Of a stretch of 64,000 nt of DNA, positions 1-7,943 are shown piece after piece (within the stretch, counting starts at the first letter, position 1; each line of letters opens with the position of its first letter). A program made the position numbers and the translations under genes. The notes beneath the pieces were generated by a model, which was given only the letters and a program-made list of their open reading frames with translations, was not told where the DNA came from and searched no databases. The stretch covers positions 1,922,001-1,986,000 of the forward strand of contig NZ_LR590481.1 of the NCBI RefSeq assembly GCF_901482605.1, given 5' to 3'. The DNA comes from Hathewaya histolytica. GTDB lineage: Bacteria > Bacillota > Clostridia > Clostridiales > Clostridiaceae.

Positions 1-570
1 TTCTTTTTTAAAGCCAACTATAGGATTTGCTGCAAAAGAGCAATAAAGGCACCTTGTAGGACAAAAAGGCATACCAATATAAATACTTACTTTTTCATTC
101 TTAGGTTTAATATATTTCATCTCTCTTTTAGCAACTTCTATGCATAGTTCTGCTTTTTCCTTAGATGAAATATATACATTTTTAAAGTATTTTATAATAT
201 CTTCTTCACTAACTCCTTCTATAAGCATACTCATAGCTATTTTTGATGGTCTTATACCTATTAAAGTTCCCCAAGGCATAAACTTTCCGGTAAGTTCTTC
301 AAAGTATTTAAAAACGCTTTTTTTAACCTCTTGCTTTAGTTTTAATTCATCTTCAAATTTAAATATTCTATCCATAGATTCTGATTTCACCATTACATAA
401 TTTTCTTCTATTATAACTTCAAAATCTGGATTTTCATCTTGAAATACTATATTTTTAAAGGGAAGAAAAATGTTTATCATTTGATAAACATCATATCTAT
501 AATTAAAGTCATTTAGCTTAACTCTTAATTCTACTTTACTTGTTACATCATTTTCTAAGACTCTTAACAT
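1..570 (-). CDS. hemZ: HemZ-type radical SAM coproporphyrinogen dehydrogenase (3' part off window)
   Basis: Only the first 190 codons are inside the window; the gene continues past the left edge. The start is the ATG at 570. The N-terminal ~160 residues form the extension typical of clostridial HemZ, and near the edge comes YIGMPFCPTRCLYC, the CxxxCxxC motif that binds the radical-SAM 4Fe-4S cluster. HemZ/HemN-like proteins carry out oxygen-independent oxidation of coproporphyrinogen III in haem synthesis, although many clostridial members have uncertain substrates. It lies 19 bases downstream of the MBL-fold gene on the same strand. The family call is firm; the exact reaction is inferred. 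Confidence 0.85.
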   Translation of the reverse strand, partial: MLRVLENDVTSKVELRVKLNDFNYRYDVYQMINIFLPFKNIVFQDENPDFEVIIEENYVMVKSESMDRIFKFEDELKLKQEVKKSVFKYFEELTGKFMPWGTLIGIRPSKIAMSMLIEGVSEEDIIKYFKNVYISSKEKAELCIEVAKREMKYIKPKNEKVSIYIGMPFCPTRCLYCSFAANPIVGFKKE

Positions 571-589
571 ATGAATATTACTCCTAACT

Positions 590-1207
590 TTATAAAATAG
601 TCTTTATAAAGGGATTTATACTTTTTTCATTTCCTATTGTAGTTTGACGCCCATGTCCAGGATATACAATGGTATCATCACTTAAAGTTAGTAATTCATT
701 TTTTATACTTTTTAATATAGTATCTTGATTACCACCTTCTAAATCTGTTCTACCTATAGAACCATAGAATAGTGTATCTCCTGTAAATACTGAATCTTCT
801 ATGATAAAACTCATTCCACCTGGAGTATGTCCTGGTGTCTCTATACATTCTATTTCAATGTTTCCTACCGTATATTTATCACCATGATTTAAATAAAACA
901 CTGGCTCTTTTCCTTCTAATAATGGACCATATAAATATGCACCCCTATTAATCAATTCACTATCTCTTTCATTTATAGCTACATCTGCTTTTACTAAATT
1001 CTTCAAAAGTTCTACTCCAGAAGTGTGATCTACATGCCCGTGAGTTAAAAAAATGTATTTTATTTTAGCTCCTAACTCTTCAATACCTTTTAATATGTCA
1101 TCTACATCTCCACCTGGATCTAAAACCAAGGCCTCATTGGTATTTTCATCCATAATAATATAACAGTTAGCACCATAAATTCCTGCTACAACCCTTTTAA
1201 CTTGCAT
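590..1207 (-). CDS. MBL-fold metallo-hydrolase (glyoxalase II-like)
   Basis: A 205-residue single-domain metallo-beta-lactamase-fold protein. The zinc-binding signature THGHVDH is seen near residue 55, followed by GHTPGG, a TGDTLF motif and a C-terminal PGHGRQT histidine, the usual order in the hydroxyacylglutathione hydrolase-like subgroup. The substrate cannot be told from sequence; Clostridium generally lacks glutathione, so a true glyoxalase II role is unlikely. It is preceded by AGGAGGGG seven bases before the ATG. It is packed between dtd and hemZ on the same strand, as often seen in clostridia downstream of relA, and is probably cotranscribed with them. Confidence 0.9.
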   Translation of the reverse strand: MQVKRVVAGIYGANCYIIMDENTNEALVLDPGGDVDDILKGIEELGAKIKYIFLTHGHVDHTSGVELLKNLVKADVAINERDSELINRGAYLYGPLLEGKEPVFYLNHGDKYTVGNIEIECIETPGHTPGGMSFIIEDSVFTGDTLFYGSIGRTDLEGGNQDTILKSIKNELLTLSDDTIVYPGHGRQTTIGNEKSINPFIKTIL

Positions 1208-1228
1208 ATATACCCCTCCTAAAAAATC

Positions 1229-1678
1229 TTAGAAATTCTTCTTACTATCTAATAAAATAGTTACAGGACCTGAATTTTCAATGCTTACTTTCATATCAGC
1301 ACCAAAAACTCCATTCTCCACTTTAGAGATACATTCCTTACATAGTTTTATAAACTCACTGTATAAGACTTCTGCTTCTTCCCCACCTAATGCCTGCATA
1401 AAATTAGGTCTTCTTCCCTTTCTACAGTCACCGTAAAGAGTAAATTGAGAAACTATTAAAAGTTCTCCCCCCACATCTAACAATGATTTATTAAGTTTAC
1501 CCTCTTCATCTTCAAAAATACGTAGGTTAATTATTTTATCTCTAAGATATATAGCATCTTCTAATGTATCTTCTTTTGATATTCCTAAAAGCACATTAAA
1601 TCCTTCTGCTATTTCACCAACAATTTCTCCATCTACGACCACATTAGAAGATGTAACTTTTTGTACTACAGCTCTCAT
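1229..1678 (-). CDS. dtd: D-aminoacyl-tRNA deacylase
   Basis: A 149-residue protein of normal family length. It has the [17 protein letters not shown] active-site segment (residues ~78-94) and the C-terminal NSGPVTI segment, whose Gly-Pro pair forms the chiral-selective cross-subunit motif. DTD hydrolyses D-amino acids, and also glycine, mischarged on tRNA, in the cytoplasm as a homodimer. It starts 15 bases after the relA stop with a GAGAGGTG ribosome site, so the pair is very probably one transcript. The relA-dtd order is widespread in Firmicutes. Confidence 0.95.
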   Translation of the reverse strand: MRAVVQKVTSSNVVVDGEIVGEIAEGFNVLLGISKEDTLEDAIYLRDKIINLRIFEDEEGKLNKSLLDVGGELLIVSQFTLYGDCRKGRRPNFMQALGGEEAEVLYSEFIKLCKECISKVENGVFGADMKVSIENSGPVTILLDSKKNF

Positions 1679-1693
1679 AAATACACCTCTCTA

Positions 1694-3859
1694 TTATCCA
1701 TTTACCCTATTAATTTCTATTACTCCATCTAACTTTCTAAACTTCTTCTTTAACTCTTTTAATGTTTCTATAGTTTTTATTTTAACCTTTAAATTTATTA
1801 AAGCAAATCCACTATCATAACTATTACCATTTATGGAGCACATATATATTTTATTCTGAGTTAAAAGTTGAACTACATCTGCAATCATACCTTCTCTATC
1901 ATTACATTTTATACAAAGCTCACATATAAACTCAGAACCTTTAATATTTTCCCAAGTTATTTCTATTATCTTTTCTTTTTCTTCCTTAACTAAATTTTCA
2001 ACATTCTTGCAATCTTTTCTGTGTACAGATATGCCTCTCCCCTTAGTAACATATCCTATTATATCATCTCCAGGTACTGGATTACAACATTTGGCAAATC
2101 TAGCCATTAAATTATCAGTATTCTTTAATATAAGCTCTGGCATAGAATCTTTTTCGTTTCTATCTGTATCTTTCCTATGCCTTATTTTGTCCTCTATTAT
2201 CGATGTTGAAATATCTTCCTTTTTGTACCCATCTAATAATCTAGAAACAATATTAGAGCTAGCAACAATACCCGCTCCCACAACAGAATATAGATCTTCT
2301 AAAGTTCTTAGGTTGTATCTTTTAAAAATTTTCTCTAATTTTTCTCCTTCTGCTATTTCAGAGAAATTACATCCTTGCTTTTTAGTATCCTTTTCTAGTA
2401 ATTCTTTACCACGCTCAATATTTTCCTCTCTCTTCAATTTATTAAAGAAAGATTTTATTTTGCTTTTTGCATGATTACTATTAGCAATAGATAACCAATG
2501 AATATTGGGTCCTTTACTGTTGGATGAAGTTATAACTTCCACGATTTCACCGGTTTGAAGCTTATAATCTAGGGGAATCATTTTTCCATTCACTTTACTT
2601 CCTACACATTTATTTCCTATATCTGTATGTATTCTATATGCAAAATCTATAGGGGTAGAATTCCTTGGAAGACTTATTACCTTTCCCTTTGGTGTAAATA
2701 CAAATATTTCATCTGAAAACAAGTCTATTTTAAATGCTTCCATGAATTCTTCAGGGTCTGAAGTCTCACCTTCCCACTCTATGATATCTCTTAGCCAATA
2801 TAATTTAGATTCTAAATCATCTTCCTCTTCATGACCCTCTTTATATTTCCAATGGGCTGCTATTCCATATTCTGCAGTCTTATGCATATCATAAGTCCTT
2901 ATTTGAATTTCAAAAGGTTTTCCTTTAGGCCCTATAACCGTAGAATGAAGTGATTGATACATATTAGGTTTAGGCATAGCTATATAATCTTTAAATCTTC
3001 CTGGCATAGGTTTGTATAGTGTATGAACTATACCTAATGCCGAGTAACAATCTACAACTGTACTTACTAATATTCTAACAGCTGTTAAATCAAATATTTG
3101 ATCTAAGTTCTTATTCTTATTTCTCATTTTATTATATATACTATAAAAATGCTTTGGTCTTCCTTCTATTTCAGACTCTATACCCGCTTTTGTTAACTTA
3201 TCAGACAAATTTTCAATTATATTATTTATTTGAGCTTCCCTCTCTGTCCTCTTTTGAGCTATATCTTTTACAAGGGTATAATACAGATTAGGATTCATGT
3301 ATCTTAAAGCTAAATCTTCTAGTTCCCATTTAATTTTTGATATGCCTAGTCTATGTGCTAAAGGTGCATATATATCAAGAGTCTCCTTAGCTTTTTCTTT
3401 TTGTTTAAATATAGGCATATACTTTAGAGTTCTCATATTATGAAGCCTATCAGCTAATTTAATCAATATAACCCTAATATCCTTAGCCATGGCTAGCAGC
3501 ATTTTCCTAACATTATCAGCCTGTTGTTCTTCTTTAGACTTATATTTTATTTTACCTAACTTAGTTACTCCCTCTACTAAATTAGCTATTTCTTCTCCAA
3601 AAATATTTGATAAATCATCATAAGTATATTCCGTATCCTCAATTATATCATGTAAAAGTCCAGCAACTATAGTACTAGTATCCATGCCTAAGTCTGCAAT
3701 AATAGATGCTACTTCAATTGGATGTATTATGTAGGGCTCTCCAGATTCTCTCATCTGCTCCTTATGAGCCTCATAGGCTAAATTATACGCTTTTAAAACT
3801 ATTTCTTTATCAACATTATGATTATTTTCATCTATTTTATTTAACAACTTTTCAATCAT
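1694..3859 (-). CDS. relA: Bifunctional (p)ppGpp synthetase/hydrolase RelA/SpoT (Rel)
   Basis: A 721-residue full-length Rel protein. The order is an HD hydrolase domain (His46, His70-Asp71 followed by IEDT), a nucleotidyl synthetase domain with RFKDYIAMPKPNMYQSLH near residues 290-307, a TGS domain (VFTPKGKVISLP onward, ~390-450), the conserved cysteine-bearing region (AKCCNPVPGD) and a C-terminal ACT domain. The intact HD residues argue for both synthesis and hydrolysis of the stringent alarmone, as expected of the single long Rel of Firmicutes. It has its own likely promoter (3917-3945) and a small hairpin in the leader. The ATG at 3859 has AGGAGAG ten bases upstream. Confidence 0.97.
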   Translation of the reverse strand: MIEKLLNKIDENNHNVDKEIVLKAYNLAYEAHKEQMRESGEPYIIHPIEVASIIADLGMDTSTIVAGLLHDIIEDTEYTYDDLSNIFGEEIANLVEGVTKLGKIKYKSKEEQQADNVRKMLLAMAKDIRVILIKLADRLHNMRTLKYMPIFKQKEKAKETLDIYAPLAHRLGISKIKWELEDLALRYMNPNLYYTLVKDIAQKRTEREAQINNIIENLSDKLTKAGIESEIEGRPKHFYSIYNKMRNKNKNLDQIFDLTAVRILVSTVVDCYSALGIVHTLYKPMPGRFKDYIAMPKPNMYQSLHSTVIGPKGKPFEIQIRTYDMHKTAEYGIAAHWKYKEGHEEEDDLESKLYWLRDIIEWEGETSDPEEFMEAFKIDLFSDEIFVFTPKGKVISLPRNSTPIDFAYRIHTDIGNKCVGSKVNGKMIPLDYKLQTGEIVEVITSSNSKGPNIHWLSIANSNHAKSKIKSFFNKLKREENIERGKELLEKDTKKQGCNFSEIAEGEKLEKIFKRYNLRTLEDLYSVVGAGIVASSNIVSRLLDGYKKEDISTSIIEDKIRHRKDTDRNEKDSMPELILKNTDNLMARFAKCCNPVPGDDIIGYVTKGRGISVHRKDCKNVENLVKEEKEKIIEITWENIKGSEFICELCIKCNDREGMIADVVQLLTQNKIYMCSINGNSYDSGFALINLKVKIKTIETLKELKKKFRKLDGVIEINRVNG

Positions 3860-3883
3860 TAGTGATACTCTCCTAAATTAAAA

Positions 3884-3903
3884 GACTGGTCATTTAACCA
3901 GCC
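3884..3903 (-). terminator. Leader hairpin upstream of relA (terminator-like)
   Basis: Read on the minus strand, GGCTGGT and ACCAGTC pair (one G-T) around a TAAATG loop, followed by TTTTAATTT. It could end read-through from apt. It also falls only about 7 bases after the predicted relA transcription start, so it may instead be a leader element. Confidence 0.5.
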
Positions 3904-3916
3904 GTTTTTTACATTA

Positions 3917-3945
3917 ATTATATAATATAGATCAATATTATGCAA
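3917..3945 (-). promoter_or_regulatory. Probable sigma-A promoter of relA
   Basis: On the minus strand TTGCAT (3945-3940), a 17-base spacer and TATAAT (3922-3917). The predicted start is near 3910, giving a leader of about 50 bases that contains the hairpin at 3884-3903. Confidence 0.6.
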
Positions 3946-3980
3946 TTTCAGAACTTAATATATAATGCACTTATTAAATA

Positions 3981-4499
3981 CTATATATTATACTTAACTA
4001 AGGAACTAATATTGTAACCCTTTAACTTTTCTCTAGCATTTAAATCTGTAAGTTCTACTACAAAATTTAAACTTACGACCTCTCCACCCATTCTTTCTAC
4101 AAGCTTAACTATAGCATCAACAGTTCCCCCTGTAGCTAAAAGATCATCTACCACAGCAACCTTCTGACCTTTCTTTATAGCATCCTTGTGGATTTCAATT
4201 TTGTCTTTTCCATATTCTAATTCATACTCAATAAATTCAGTTTCAAAAGGAAGTTTACCCTCTTTTCTAACTGGAACAAAACCTATTCCTAGTTCATATG
4301 CTACTGTAGTTCCAAATATAAATCCTCTAGCTTCAGGAGCTAATATTAAATCAACATCCTTATCTTTAAGTTGTTCACAGAGTTGTCTTGTGCACTCTTT
4401 GTAGTATTTCCCATCAATTAAAAGAGGAGTTACATCCTTAAAACTTATACCTTTTTTAGGGAAGTCCTCTATTATTCTTATTTTATCCTTTAAAAGCAA
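3981..4499 (-). CDS. apt: Adenine phosphoribosyltransferase
   Basis: 172 residues, the normal length. It contains the PRPP-binding loop VAVVDDLLATGGT (residues ~115-127) and the APEARGF segment (~56-62) of type I phosphoribosyltransferases. It salvages adenine to AMP with PRPP. The start is TTG at 4499: no ATG fits, and GGAGG lies seven bases upstream. It sits between relA and the RecJ-like gene, the conserved recJ-apt-relA order of Firmicutes. Confidence 0.96.
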   Translation of the reverse strand: MLLKDKIRIIEDFPKKGISFKDVTPLLIDGKYYKECTRQLCEQLKDKDVDLILAPEARGFIFGTTVAYELGIGFVPVRKEGKLPFETEFIEYELEYGKDKIEIHKDAIKKGQKVAVVDDLLATGGTVDAIVKLVERMGGEVVSLNFVVELTDLNAREKLKGYNISSLVKYNI

Positions 4500-4531
4500 T
4501 TTTATGCCTCCTTTGAAACAATTAGAATTAT

Positions 4532-4559
4532 TTTATATGTATATTTTATACATTAACAA
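4532..4559 (-). promoter_or_regulatory. Possible promoter of apt
   Basis: TTGTTA (4559-4554), a 16-base spacer and TATAAA (4537-4532) on the minus strand, in the 124-base gap upstream of apt. The match is moderate and the surrounding DNA is so A+T-rich that chance is possible. Confidence 0.4.
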
Positions 4560-4623
4560 ACAGTATAAAAATATCCTATGCTATTATATGTATAATCAAT
4601 TCTTTTGTTACCAATGTATTACG

Positions 4624-5511
4624 TTATGTAATTCTATTACCCTTGTGATTTTTATAAAGATACTTAGCTATTTGTTCAGCTTTATCTTTATCTAATGTGG
4701 TAAACAACTCTACTATTATTTTGGCATTCTCCATATTACCTATAGCATTAACCTTAGGAATTATAGTTGATACTAACTTTTGTAGTGATTCTTCATTTAT
4801 ATCTGTAATGTTCTGAATTTGCATAAGAGCTCTTATACCATAATTATTACTTAATTTAATTTGATTTATTCCCTCACTTACTATGTAATTATTTTCTTCA
4901 GTTATATCCTTACCACTAGCTACAGTACCTAAGCTAATTAAATCTATGTATTTATTAAATTTGCTAGTTTTATAATAATTAGATAGCGCTTGTATTAATT
5001 TAAATGTTACACCAGAACAACTTAACTCTTTAAATGGATATGGAGAATTTACACCTTTAGGAGTTAAAATATATTTGTTTTGATTATTATTACATTCATC
5101 TGAGCTCAAAGTTATTACATCTATTCCTAGACTATCACAAAGCTTTTTATCACTATCTGAATTTAAAAAGCATCCTAAAGATATAACTAAATTAGTTCCT
5201 AAAAACTCTATGTATTCTTTAATGTCTTTTTCAGTAAGCATTTTCCCTCTATCTAATTCTACTGGTATAAAATACTCCACATCAGCTTTTAGATACCTTA
5301 ATGCTAAAAGTAGGGCAGATACACTTGTTATACTATCTACATCATAATACCCAAAAATAACTATCTTCTCTCTATTATTTACTGCTCTAACTACCCTTTG
5401 GAGTATTGATTGCATATTCTTTAGAAGAAAGGGATAATAATTATTAAATTTTTTTCTGGAATTGCATTCCCTTAGTTTATTGTTTTGACTTCTTATCTTA
5501 TATTTCAACAT
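4624..5511 (-). CDS. Truncated RecJ-like DHH-family protein, probably catalytically inactive
   Basis: 295 residues from the ATG at 5511 (GGGGG seven bases upstream), about half the usual RecJ length of 550-800. The alignable order of RecJ is kept: a motif I region (GYYDVDS, ~54-60), a GIDVITL segment, a SPYPFKELSCSG segment, GTVAS, and a NAIGNMENA segment equivalent to the RecJ GR(M/L) motif. However, motif I Asp is Tyr, the motif II Asp is missing (VISLGC), the DHH signature reads SSD (~136-138), and the Asp after GTVA is Ser. The DHHA1 half and OB part are absent. It occupies the usual recJ place next to apt. I infer a pseudoenzyme or decaying paralogue, not a working exonuclease. Confidence 0.75.
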   Translation of the reverse strand: MLKYKIRSQNNKLRECNSRKKFNNYYPFLLKNMQSILQRVVRAVNNREKIVIFGYYDVDSITSVSALLLALRYLKADVEYFIPVELDRGKMLTEKDIKEYIEFLGTNLVISLGCFLNSDSDKKLCDSLGIDVITLSSDECNNNQNKYILTPKGVNSPYPFKELSCSGVTFKLIQALSNYYKTSKFNKYIDLISLGTVASGKDITEENNYIVSEGINQIKLSNNYGIRALMQIQNITDINEESLQKLVSTIIPKVNAIGNMENAKIIVELFTTLDKDKAEQIAKYLYKNHKGNRIT

Positions 5512-5546
5512 AATCAATCCCCCAAATTATTAGAGAAAACATATAT

Positions 5547-5575
5547 ATTATAATTTAAAATCATAGATTTTACAA
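5547..5575 (-). promoter_or_regulatory. Sigma-A-type promoter of the RecJ-like gene
   Basis: TTGTAA (5575-5570), a 17-base spacer and a perfect TATAAT (5552-5547) on the minus strand. The predicted start is ~30 bases before the ATG at 5511. With the terminator at 5649-5686 it separates this unit from secDF. Confidence 0.65.
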
Positions 5576-5648
5576 TTATTTATTTATAAAATGAATTAAT
5601 AAATTCTATTAAACTTCTTGATTTTACAATTTACTACATTTGAAAAAT

Positions 5649-5686
5649 AATAAACCTCAAAAAATATCCACTTTTTGAGGTTTATT
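5649..5686 (-). terminator. Rho-independent terminator after secF
   Basis: A perfect 15-bp stem, AATAAACCTCAAAAA (5649-5663) with its complement at 5672-5686, 8-base loop; on the minus strand it is followed by TTATTTTT. It ends the secD-secF transcript. Confidence 0.85.
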
Positions 5687-5707
5687 AAAAAATATTTTAT
5701 TTTATAA

Positions 5708-6595
5708 TTATGCTTTTGCTATGTTTTTATTTCCAGTTCTATTCTTTAATATTACCCACATAGGACTTGCTATAAATATGGATGAATAAGTTCCAACAGC
5801 GATTCCTACAGTTAATGGTAATGTAAACTCTCTAATAGATGGAACTAAAATTAAAAGCGCGCATATTGTAATTAATGTTGAAATAGATGTATTTATGGAT
5901 CTTTTAATCGTTTGGTTTATACTTTTATTTACAAGTTCATTAATCTCTATCTTACCATACTTTTTCATATTTTCTCTTATCCTGTCAAACACAACTATAG
6001 TATCGTTAATAGAGTAACCTAATATTGTAAGTATAGCTGCTATAAATGGTGAGTTAACTTGTATTCTTAAAATAGAATATACACTAAAAGTTATTAATAT
6101 ATCATGTATAAGAGCTAATATAGCTGCTACACCAAATTTAAACTCAAATCTAAATCCTATGTAAGCGAGCATAGCTAAGAAAGCTATACCTATTGCTATC
6201 CATGCTTTTTTAGTAAGTTCTTTACCAACTAATCCACTTATACTTTCTTCTGATACGATATATTTATCTCCTAATTTAAATTTAGTCTTAATTTTATTTT
6301 TAATTTCTGCTATTTGTTCATCTTTTACTGCACCACTTTGAATTACTATTTCTACTTCCTTTTTATCATTAATATCTCTTAGAGAATATTTTTTAGTGTA
6401 TGATTTTAAAATTTCATTTAATTCATTTTTATCCTGTGCAGTGACAGTTTTATTCATGTTTATATCTAATAGTGTACCACCTGTAAAATCAATACCATAG
6501 TTTAGTCCTTTTGTAAGAAAAATACCTATACCTATTATTATAATGGTAAGAGAAAGGGCAAACCACACCTTAGTCTTTTCAACTATTTTAAGCAT
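5708..6595 (-). CDS. secF: Protein translocase subunit SecF
   Basis: 295 residues with the six-helix SecF topology: TM1 near residues 12-30, a large extracytoplasmic P1-like region (~35-125) and five clustered C-terminal helices. The signature GIDFTGGT follows TM1, and the segment GYSINDTIVVFDRIREN of the fourth/fifth helix is typical of SecF. SecDF uses the proton gradient to pull secreted proteins out of the SecYEG channel. The start ATG at 6595 has AAGGGGG nine bases upstream, one base from the secD stop. SecD and SecF are separate genes here, not fused as in Bacillus. Confidence 0.97.
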   Translation of the reverse strand: MLKIVEKTKVWFALSLTIIIIGIGIFLTKGLNYGIDFTGGTLLDINMNKTVTAQDKNELNEILKSYTKKYSLRDINDKKEVEIVIQSGAVKDEQIAEIKNKIKTKFKLGDKYIVSEESISGLVGKELTKKAWIAIGIAFLAMLAYIGFRFEFKFGVAAILALIHDILITFSVYSILRIQVNSPFIAAILTILGYSINDTIVVFDRIRENMKKYGKIEINELVNKSINQTIKRSINTSISTLITICALLILVPSIREFTLPLTVGIAVGTYSSIFIASPMWVILKNRTGNKNIAKA

Positions 6596-6596
6596 T

Positions 6597-7841
6597 TTAT
6601 TGTACCCCCTTTTTCACACCAAAATGAGAAGGTTTATTTATAATACCCATATCTAACGCTAGTTTAAGTAAAAATCTTGTAACTGTTAATGCTGTAAAGA
6701 TACTTATTACTATTCCCATCATTAATGTTAAAGCAAATCCTTTAACAGAACCTGTTCCTACTAAATATAGTATCAACGCTGCTATAATTGTAGTAATATT
6801 AGAGTCTAATATGGATGATAAAGCCCTATCAAACCCTGATTGAACAGATGACTTTATTGATTTTCCAGCCTTAAGTTCCTCTTTAGTTCTTTCAAAAATA
6901 AGTACATTGGCATCAACTGCCATTCCCACTGTAAGTAAGAATCCTGCAATTCCTGATAATGTTAGCGTAACATCTGCTAGTGAAAAAGCTAAAAGATCTA
7001 ATAATATAAATAATATTAGTGCAATATTTGCTATAATACCTGGGATTCTATACATTAATATCATAAATAACAATACTAATCCTATACCTATAAATGCTGC
7101 TTTTTTAGTATTAGGTATGACACTAGCACCTAAAGTTGCACCTACAGTCTTAAAGGAAACTGGTTTTATAGGAAGTGGAAGCGCACCTGATTTTATTATA
7201 TCTGCTGTTTTTTTAGCTTCTTCTAAAGATTTACTTCCTGTAATAACTGCTGTTCCATCAGTTATTACACTCTGAACTAACGGATTTGTTAGTTCCTCCT
7301 CATCCATTGTAATAGCTATATTTTGATTTAAGAACTTTTTAGTTCCTTCAGCGAACTTCTTAGTTCCTTCTGTATTTAACTCAAGTCTAACCTCTGGTTG
7401 ATTCTTTTCATTTAAACCTGCTATAGCATTTTTAACATCTTTTCCTGTAAGAATAACCTTTTTATCTGGTCCCACAAATTTTAATTCACCAGTTTTCCCT
7501 ACAATGTCCATAACACTTTTTGAATCAAAAACACCTGGTACATCAATTCTAATTCTTTTTTGTCCCTCTTGTTTAACTTCTGTTTCTGCGACTCCAAGTT
7601 TATTTATTCTCATATTAATAAACTCAATTTCCCTACTCATATCCTCTGGTGTTACCTTATCTGCTTGAATTTCTTCAACTACAGAGATTCCTCCTTGAAG
7701 GTCTAATCCTCTGTTTATAGTTTTAGAAAAAGGTAAAACCTTATAGCCTAAGAGTTCGATTCCGAAATACCCTATGTATGCAAATAAACTAATTAAGACT
7801 ATACATAGTACAAAAATAACTGTACTCTTGCCCTTTTTCAT
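6597..7841 (-). CDS. secD: Protein translocase subunit SecD
   Basis: 414 residues from the ATG at 7841. I choose this codon because an ATG six bases earlier abuts the AGGAGG ribosome site. Seen are an N-terminal helix, the GLDLQGGISVV motif, the periplasmic-type P1 domain (~50-225) and a C-terminal RND-like bundle of five helices containing GMAVDANVLIFERTKEE. It forms the SecDF membrane complex with the next gene. It is transcribed from a strong promoter at 7894-7922. Confidence 0.97.
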   Translation of the reverse strand: MKKGKSTVIFVLCIVLISLFAYIGYFGIELLGYKVLPFSKTINRGLDLQGGISVVEEIQADKVTPEDMSREIEFINMRINKLGVAETEVKQEGQKRIRIDVPGVFDSKSVMDIVGKTGELKFVGPDKKVILTGKDVKNAIAGLNEKNQPEVRLELNTEGTKKFAEGTKKFLNQNIAITMDEEELTNPLVQSVITDGTAVITGSKSLEEAKKTADIIKSGALPLPIKPVSFKTVGATLGASVIPNTKKAAFIGIGLVLLFMILMYRIPGIIANIALILFILLDLLAFSLADVTLTLSGIAGFLLTVGMAVDANVLIFERTKEELKAGKSIKSSVQSGFDRALSSILDSNITTIIAALILYLVGTGSVKGFALTLMMGIVISIFTALTVTRFLLKLALDMGIINKPSHFGVKKGVQ

Positions 7842-7893
7842 TTTCATCCTCCTTTTTTTGACTATATTTTTACTGTTTTAATATACTAGTTTA

Positions 7894-7922
7894 ATTATAT
7901 TACGCTGTAAAATATTAGTCAA
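7894..7922 (-). promoter_or_regulatory. Sigma-A promoter of secDF
   Basis: TTGACT (7922-7917), exact 17-base spacer, TATAAT (7899-7894) on the minus strand. The leader to the secD ATG is about 45 bases. It lies just beyond the scfB stop. Confidence 0.8.
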
Positions 7923-7943
7923 TAATAGGTAGTATTTAAGTCA

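Noticed and set aside
4504-4695. Plus-strand ORF of 63 codons overlapping apt leader and RecJ-like 3' end
   Set aside because: No ribosome site, A+T-driven composition, and it overlaps a well-supported minus-strand gene and promoter.
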